From positions 1-43,440 of the forward strand of contig NZ_JBAKHX010000072.1 of the NCBI RefSeq assembly GCF_036906915.1: DNA of 43,440 bases, written 5' to 3'. The first letter of the stretch is position 1, and every line of letters begins with the position of its first letter. A program made the translations under genes and the position numbers. Source of the stretch: Phytohabitans sp036906915. Lineage in GTDB: Bacteria > Actinomycetota > Actinomycetes > Mycobacteriales > Micromonosporaceae. The notes under the pieces were generated by a model. That model saw nothing but the letters and a program-made list of their open reading frames with translations. It made no database searches and was not told the origin of the DNA. Positions 40,665-43,440 of this stretch are shown one piece after another.

Positions 40665-41517
40665 CCTGACGGGTGTCATCCATGACATCGGATACCAGCG
40701 CTACACCGGTCCCCGCCTCGGGCGCCGGTACGTGTTCGGCTCGCTCTACACGCACGGCCTGCGCACCGCCTTCGGGCTCGGGCGCAGCGCCAAAGCCAAG
40801 ATCTTCCCGTGGTTCGTCCTCGGCATCGTGGCACTGACCGGCCTGATCCTCGCCGCGGTGCGGGCGCAGGTCGGCGAGGTCGTCGTCACGTACAGCTCGT
40901 TCGCCGACACCATGGCCTGGCTGGTGATCTTCTTCGTGGCGGTGGTCGCACCCGAACTGGTCTCGCGCGACCTGCGCTCGGGCGTGCTGCCGCTGTACTT
41001 CTCCCGGCCGCTGCCTCGCGCCGACTACGTGTACGCGAAATTCGCGGCCCTGGCCACGGCGGTGTGGCTGCTGCTCGGCGGACCGCAGCTGCTGATGTTC
41101 CTGGTGGCCGCCTTCTCGGCCGACAGCCTCAAGGCCGTGTGGACCGAGGTGGGCGACCTCGTGCCCGGCCTGATCTACGCGGTGCTGTGGGCGACGGTCT
41201 TCGCCGGCCTGGGCCTGCTGATCGCCTCGCTGACCGGCAAGCGGGCGTTCGCCGCAGGCGGGATCGTCGCGGTGTTCCTCATGACCACGCCGATCGTCGG
41301 GGTCTTCGCCGTGCTGCCGTCCCAAACGCTCAACGACCTGGCGTTGATGTTCAGCCCGTCCAGCCTCGTGTACGGCGTGGGCGTGTGGCTCTTCGGCTCG
41401 GAGGGTGGCGACGACGTCGGCTCGTTCGGCCCCCTCTACGCGGCGGTCGCGGTCGGGCTCGTCGCCGGCTGCATCGCCCTCCTGATGGCCCGTTACCGGA
41501 AGGTCGCATCGTCATGA
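40657..41517 (+). CDS. ABC-2-type permease (first)
   Basis: 286 residues with about six membrane helices (roughly 49-70, 85-105, 128-150, 165-195, 200-222, 255-280) and a cytoplasmic N-terminus. ELVSRDLRSGVLPLYFSRPL is the typical intracellular loop of ABC-2 permeases. The last codons read TCG TCA TGA. The TGA overlaps the ATG of the repeat-encoded mini-ORF. The GGAAGG ten bases before that ATG was probably the original ribosome binding site of the second ATPase gene. Confidence 0.92.
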   Translation: MSDLTGVIHDIGYQRYTGPRLGRRYVFGSLYTHGLRTAFGLGRSAKAKIFPWFVLGIVALTGLILAAVRAQVGEVVVTYSSFADTMAWLVIFFVAVVAPELVSRDLRSGVLPLYFSRPLPRADYVYAKFAALATAVWLLLGGPQLLMFLVAAFSADSLKAVWTEVGDLVPGLIYAVLWATVFAGLGLLIASLTGKRAFAAGGIVAVFLMTTPIVGVFAVLPSQTLNDLALMFSPSSLVYGVGVWLFGSEGGDDVGSFGPLYAAVAVGLVAGCIALLMARYRKVASS

Positions 41518-41697
41518 CAGAGCTAGTAGGCGCTCGCTCCGCTCACGCGGGTCATGCGCCCCTTGTGCCTCCCGGTAGCCGCCAGTCGCTGCGGTCGCTG
41601 CAAACCTGGCGCGCGCTGCGCGCGGGCGGTTCGGGTGCTGTAGGCCGGCCTCACGGCTCCGTTCGCTTTGTGTCGGCTGCGGGAGGCGGCGCATGAC
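41513..41697 (+). repeat. Single-copy mini-ORF repeat between ABC genes
   Basis: CATGAC at 41513-41518 and 41692-41697 bound a 179-bp insertion relative to an expected ATGA gene overlap. Read on the minus strand, it opens GTCATGCGCCGCCTCCCGCAGCCG-ACACAAAGCG, as in the array at 29651. It then has a GTGAGG junction, a palindromic CCCGCGCGCAGCGCGCGCC module, and the GACTGGCGGCTACCGGGAGGCAC module. The modules match those of the array in a different order, so the element is a mosaic. Confidence 0.9.
41514..41696 (+). CDS. Repeat-encoded 60-residue mini-ORF coupling permease to ATPase
   Basis: The ATG (41514-41516) overlaps the permease TGA, and the TGA (41694-41696) overlaps the next ATPase's ATG. 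The peptide begins MTELVGARSAHAGHAPLVPP, close to the 42-residue mini-ORFs (MTLLTGARSARAGHAP), continues SRQSLRSL, contains WRALRAGGSGAVGRP as in the 56-residue mini-ORF, and ends RFVSAAGGGA. The lengths of the four mini-ORFs differ only by whole codons. A function for the peptide is unproven. Confidence 0.5.
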   Translation: MTELVGARSAHAGHAPLVPPGSRQSLRSLQTWRALRAGGSGAVGRPHGSVRFVSAAGGGA

Positions 41698-42604
41698 CGA
41701 CGTCGTGCTTGACGGGGTTTCGAAGTGGTACGGCAATGTGGTCGCGGTCAATGACGTGACCATGACGCTCGGCCCTGGCGTGACCGGCCTGCTCGGCCCG
41801 AACGGCGCAGGCAAGACCACCGTGCTGCACATGATGGCCGGGTTCCTCGCACCCTCGCGCGGCGCCGTCACGGTCGGCGGCGTATCCGCCTGGCGCAACC
41901 CGTCCGTGTACGAGCGGCTCGGGCTGGTCAGCGAGCGTGAAGCGGTGCACGACTTCCTGACCGCGCGCGAGTTCCTGGTCGTGAGCGCTCGGTTGCACAA
42001 GCTGCCCGACCCCGAGGCCGCCGCGCGGCGCGCCCTGGAACTGGTCGAGATGACCGACGCCCAGGACCGCCGCATCGGCACGTACTCCAAGGGCATGCGG
42101 CAGCGCACCCGGGTGGCGGCCGCGCTGGTGCACGACCCGCAGGTGTTGCTGCTCGACGAGCCGTTCAACGGGATGGACCCGCGGCAACGGCTGCACATGA
42201 TGGATTTGCTGCACAACCTGGGCGCCGCCGGGCGCACCATTCTCTTCAGCTCGCACATTCTGGAAGAGGTCGAGCAGGTCTCCGGCACGGTACAGGTGAT
42301 CGTGGCGGGCCGGCTCGCGGCGTCCGGCGACTACCGGGCGATCCGGCGGCTGATGTCGAACAGGCCGCACGTCTTCGCGGTGCAGTCCACCGACGACAGG
42401 CGGCTCGCCGTCGCCCTGATCGGCCAGGCATCCGTCAGCGGCGTCGAGATCGACCGAGCGGGGCTGACCGTACGGGCCGGCGACTACGGCAGCTTCACCC
42501 GCGCGCTGCCCAAGATCGCGCTCGCCGAGGGCATCCGGGTGCGCCGGCTCCTACCTTCCGACGAGTCCCTGGAGAGCGTCTTCTCCTACCTGGTGGAGGC
42601 ATAA
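41693..42604 (+). CDS. ABC transporter ATP-binding protein (second)
   Basis: 303 residues. Walker A is GPNGAGKTT at about 35-43, the Q-loop is replaced by a GLVSEREAV segment, the signature is YSKGMRQRTRVAAAL, Walker B is VLLLDEPFNGMDP, and the switch is FSSHILEEVE. It energises the following permease. Its start codon and GGGAGG ribosome binding site (41681-41686, spacing 6) both belong to the inserted repeat. Confidence 0.95.
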   Translation: MTDVVLDGVSKWYGNVVAVNDVTMTLGPGVTGLLGPNGAGKTTVLHMMAGFLAPSRGAVTVGGVSAWRNPSVYERLGLVSEREAVHDFLTAREFLVVSARLHKLPDPEAAARRALELVEMTDAQDRRIGTYSKGMRQRTRVAAALVHDPQVLLLDEPFNGMDPRQRLHMMDLLHNLGAAGRTILFSSHILEEVEQVSGTVQVIVAGRLAASGDYRAIRRLMSNRPHVFAVQSTDDRRLAVALIGQASVSGVEIDRAGLTVRAGDYGSFTRALPKIALAEGIRVRRLLPSDESLESVFSYLVEA

Positions 42605-42606
42605 CG

Positions 42607-43323
42607 ATGGTCACCCAGACGATCACCTGGATCACCGCGCGGGGACTCTTCGGCCGGCGCCGGTTCCTGCTGCTCCTGCCGCTGCCGCTGCTCGTGATCG
42701 GGCTCGCCGTGCTGAGCCGGGCCTTCGGGGTCGCGCCCGAGCACTGGGGCGAGCCTGTGCTGGTGGGCCTCGGGCTGGCCGTGGTGCTACCCGTGATCGC
42801 CCTGATCGCGGGCACCGGCGTGCTCGGCTCCGAGATCGACGACGGCACGATCGTGCACGTCCTCACCAAGCCGCTGCCGCGCTGGCAGATCGTGCTGCCG
42901 AAGCTGGCAGTGGCCACCGCGGCGACCGCCGTGTCCGTGGCGGTGCCGATGTACGTGGCCGGGGTGCTCGCCGACTCGGTCGGTCTCGGGCTGGCGCTCG
43001 CCGCCGCCGGGACTTTGGGCGCGCTGGCGTACTCGGCGCTGTTCATGGCGCTGAGCCTGGTGACGCGGCGACCCGTGCTTCTCGGGCTCGTGTACGTGCT
43101 TGTGTGGGAAGGGCTGCTCGGCAACTTCGTCTCCGGCACGCGCGTGCTGTCGATCCAGCAGTACGTGATCACGATCGCCGACAAGATCGCACCGACGCCG
43201 CTGCTGGAGGCGAAGGTGTCGCTGCCGGTGGCGCTGGTCATGTCGGCGCTGTTCGCGGTCGGCTTCACGGTGCTGGCAATCGACCGCTTGCGCTCCTTCT
43301 CCGTGGCCGGCGAAACCAGCTAA
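42607..43323 (+). CDS. ABC-2-type permease (second)
   Basis: 238 residues with about six membrane helices and the ABC-2 loop GSEIDDGTIVHVLTKPLPRWQIVLPKL. It starts 2 bp after the ATPase stop and ends the operon. The two ATPase/permease pairs probably form one heteromeric exporter or two related ones; the substrate is not evident. Confidence 0.9.
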   Translation: MVTQTITWITARGLFGRRRFLLLLPLPLLVIGLAVLSRAFGVAPEHWGEPVLVGLGLAVVLPVIALIAGTGVLGSEIDDGTIVHVLTKPLPRWQIVLPKLAVATAATAVSVAVPMYVAGVLADSVGLGLALAAAGTLGALAYSALFMALSLVTRRPVLLGLVYVLVWEGLLGNFVSGTRVLSIQQYVITIADKIAPTPLLEAKVSLPVALVMSALFAVGFTVLAIDRLRSFSVAGETS

Positions 43324-43326
43324 CCC

Positions 43327-43440
43327 GCCCCGCCCCCTCGCCCCGCCCCCTCGCCCCGCCGCCCAGCGCGCTGCCGTGCGCCCCCCGCGCGCCGCCACGC
43401 GCCGTCCCCTCGCCTCGCCGCGGGCGCGCCCTGCCCCTCG
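43327..43440. repeat. C-rich low-complexity tail with 13-bp tandem repeat
   Basis: GCCCCGCCCCCTC occurs at 43327-43339 and 43340-43352 with a partial third copy. The rest of the stretch to the window edge is C-rich and GC-skewed. No gene, hairpin terminator or promoter is visible. Confidence 0.6.

Noticed and set aside
43327..43440. Start of a new gene or terminator at the right edge
   Set aside because: Only C-rich low-complexity sequence without an open frame or hairpin.

Overview
This window is high-GC actinobacterial DNA. The family is most likely Micromonosporaceae or a near relative (inference from gene content and codon use; no database was searched). Supporting signs are GTG starts, many ATGA/GTGA gene overlaps, an XPB-type helicase with its helicase-associated partner, a Ku/split-LigD end-joining set, a futalosine-pathway MqnD, and numerous apparent leaderless promoters (TANNNT placed 6-9 nt before the start codon).

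Layout. 1-9.5 kb: a membrane metallophosphoesterase, tRNA-Thr(CGT) with a terminator, a DUF2231 membrane protein, a NUDIX hydrolase, an acyl-CoA synthetase, then Ku opposite a two-gene ligase/polymerase unit (split LigD), and XPB. 9.5-15 kb: an L,D-transpeptidase, the large helicase-associated protein, a HAD phosphatase, a long cold-shock protein, MqnD and a frameshifted helix-hairpin-helix remnant. 15-21 kb (minus strand): a compact galactoside operon (GH42 beta-galactosidase, DeoR regulator, GalT), followed by an alpha/beta hydrolase and a peptidase-S51-like protein fused to a CysS-type C-terminus. 21-24.6 kb: a GAF histidine kinase/NarL regulator pair, divergent from an SDR and a QueA-like protein, with a long palindrome between them.

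24.6-38.8 kb is a polysaccharide region that probably makes a sulfated exopolysaccharide (inference). It holds a Wzz-like chain-length protein whose kinase P-loop is lost, an O-antigen-ligase/polymerase, an APH-fold kinase-like protein, two PAPS-type sulfotransferases, a Wzx-like flippase, a GT2 and a WecG/TagA glycosyltransferase, two GH26-like secreted hydrolases and an APS kinase (PAPS supply) fused to a degenerate ATP-sulfurylase domain. 39-43.3 kb: a B3/B4-domain protein and a four-gene operon of two ABC-2-type ATPase/permease pairs.

The most unusual feature is a repeat family that behaves as a translationally coupled mini-ORF cassette. Between the sulfotransferase and the flippase (29652-30072) three small ORFs (56, 42 and 42 codons) form a chain. 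Each starts on an ATGA overlap with the previous stop and ends on an ATGA overlap with the next start, and the last TGA overlaps the flippase ATG. The same arrangement recurs with one 60-codon ORF between an ABC permease and the next ABC ATPase (41514-41696). The repeat end supplies both a Shine-Dalgarno sequence (GGGAGG, 6 nt spacing) and the downstream start codon. The peptides end alike (RFV-A/S-AAGGGA). A further partial copy lies at the window's left edge. This looks like an element that settles in start/stop overlaps of operons while preserving translational coupling. I do not recognise it as a described system.
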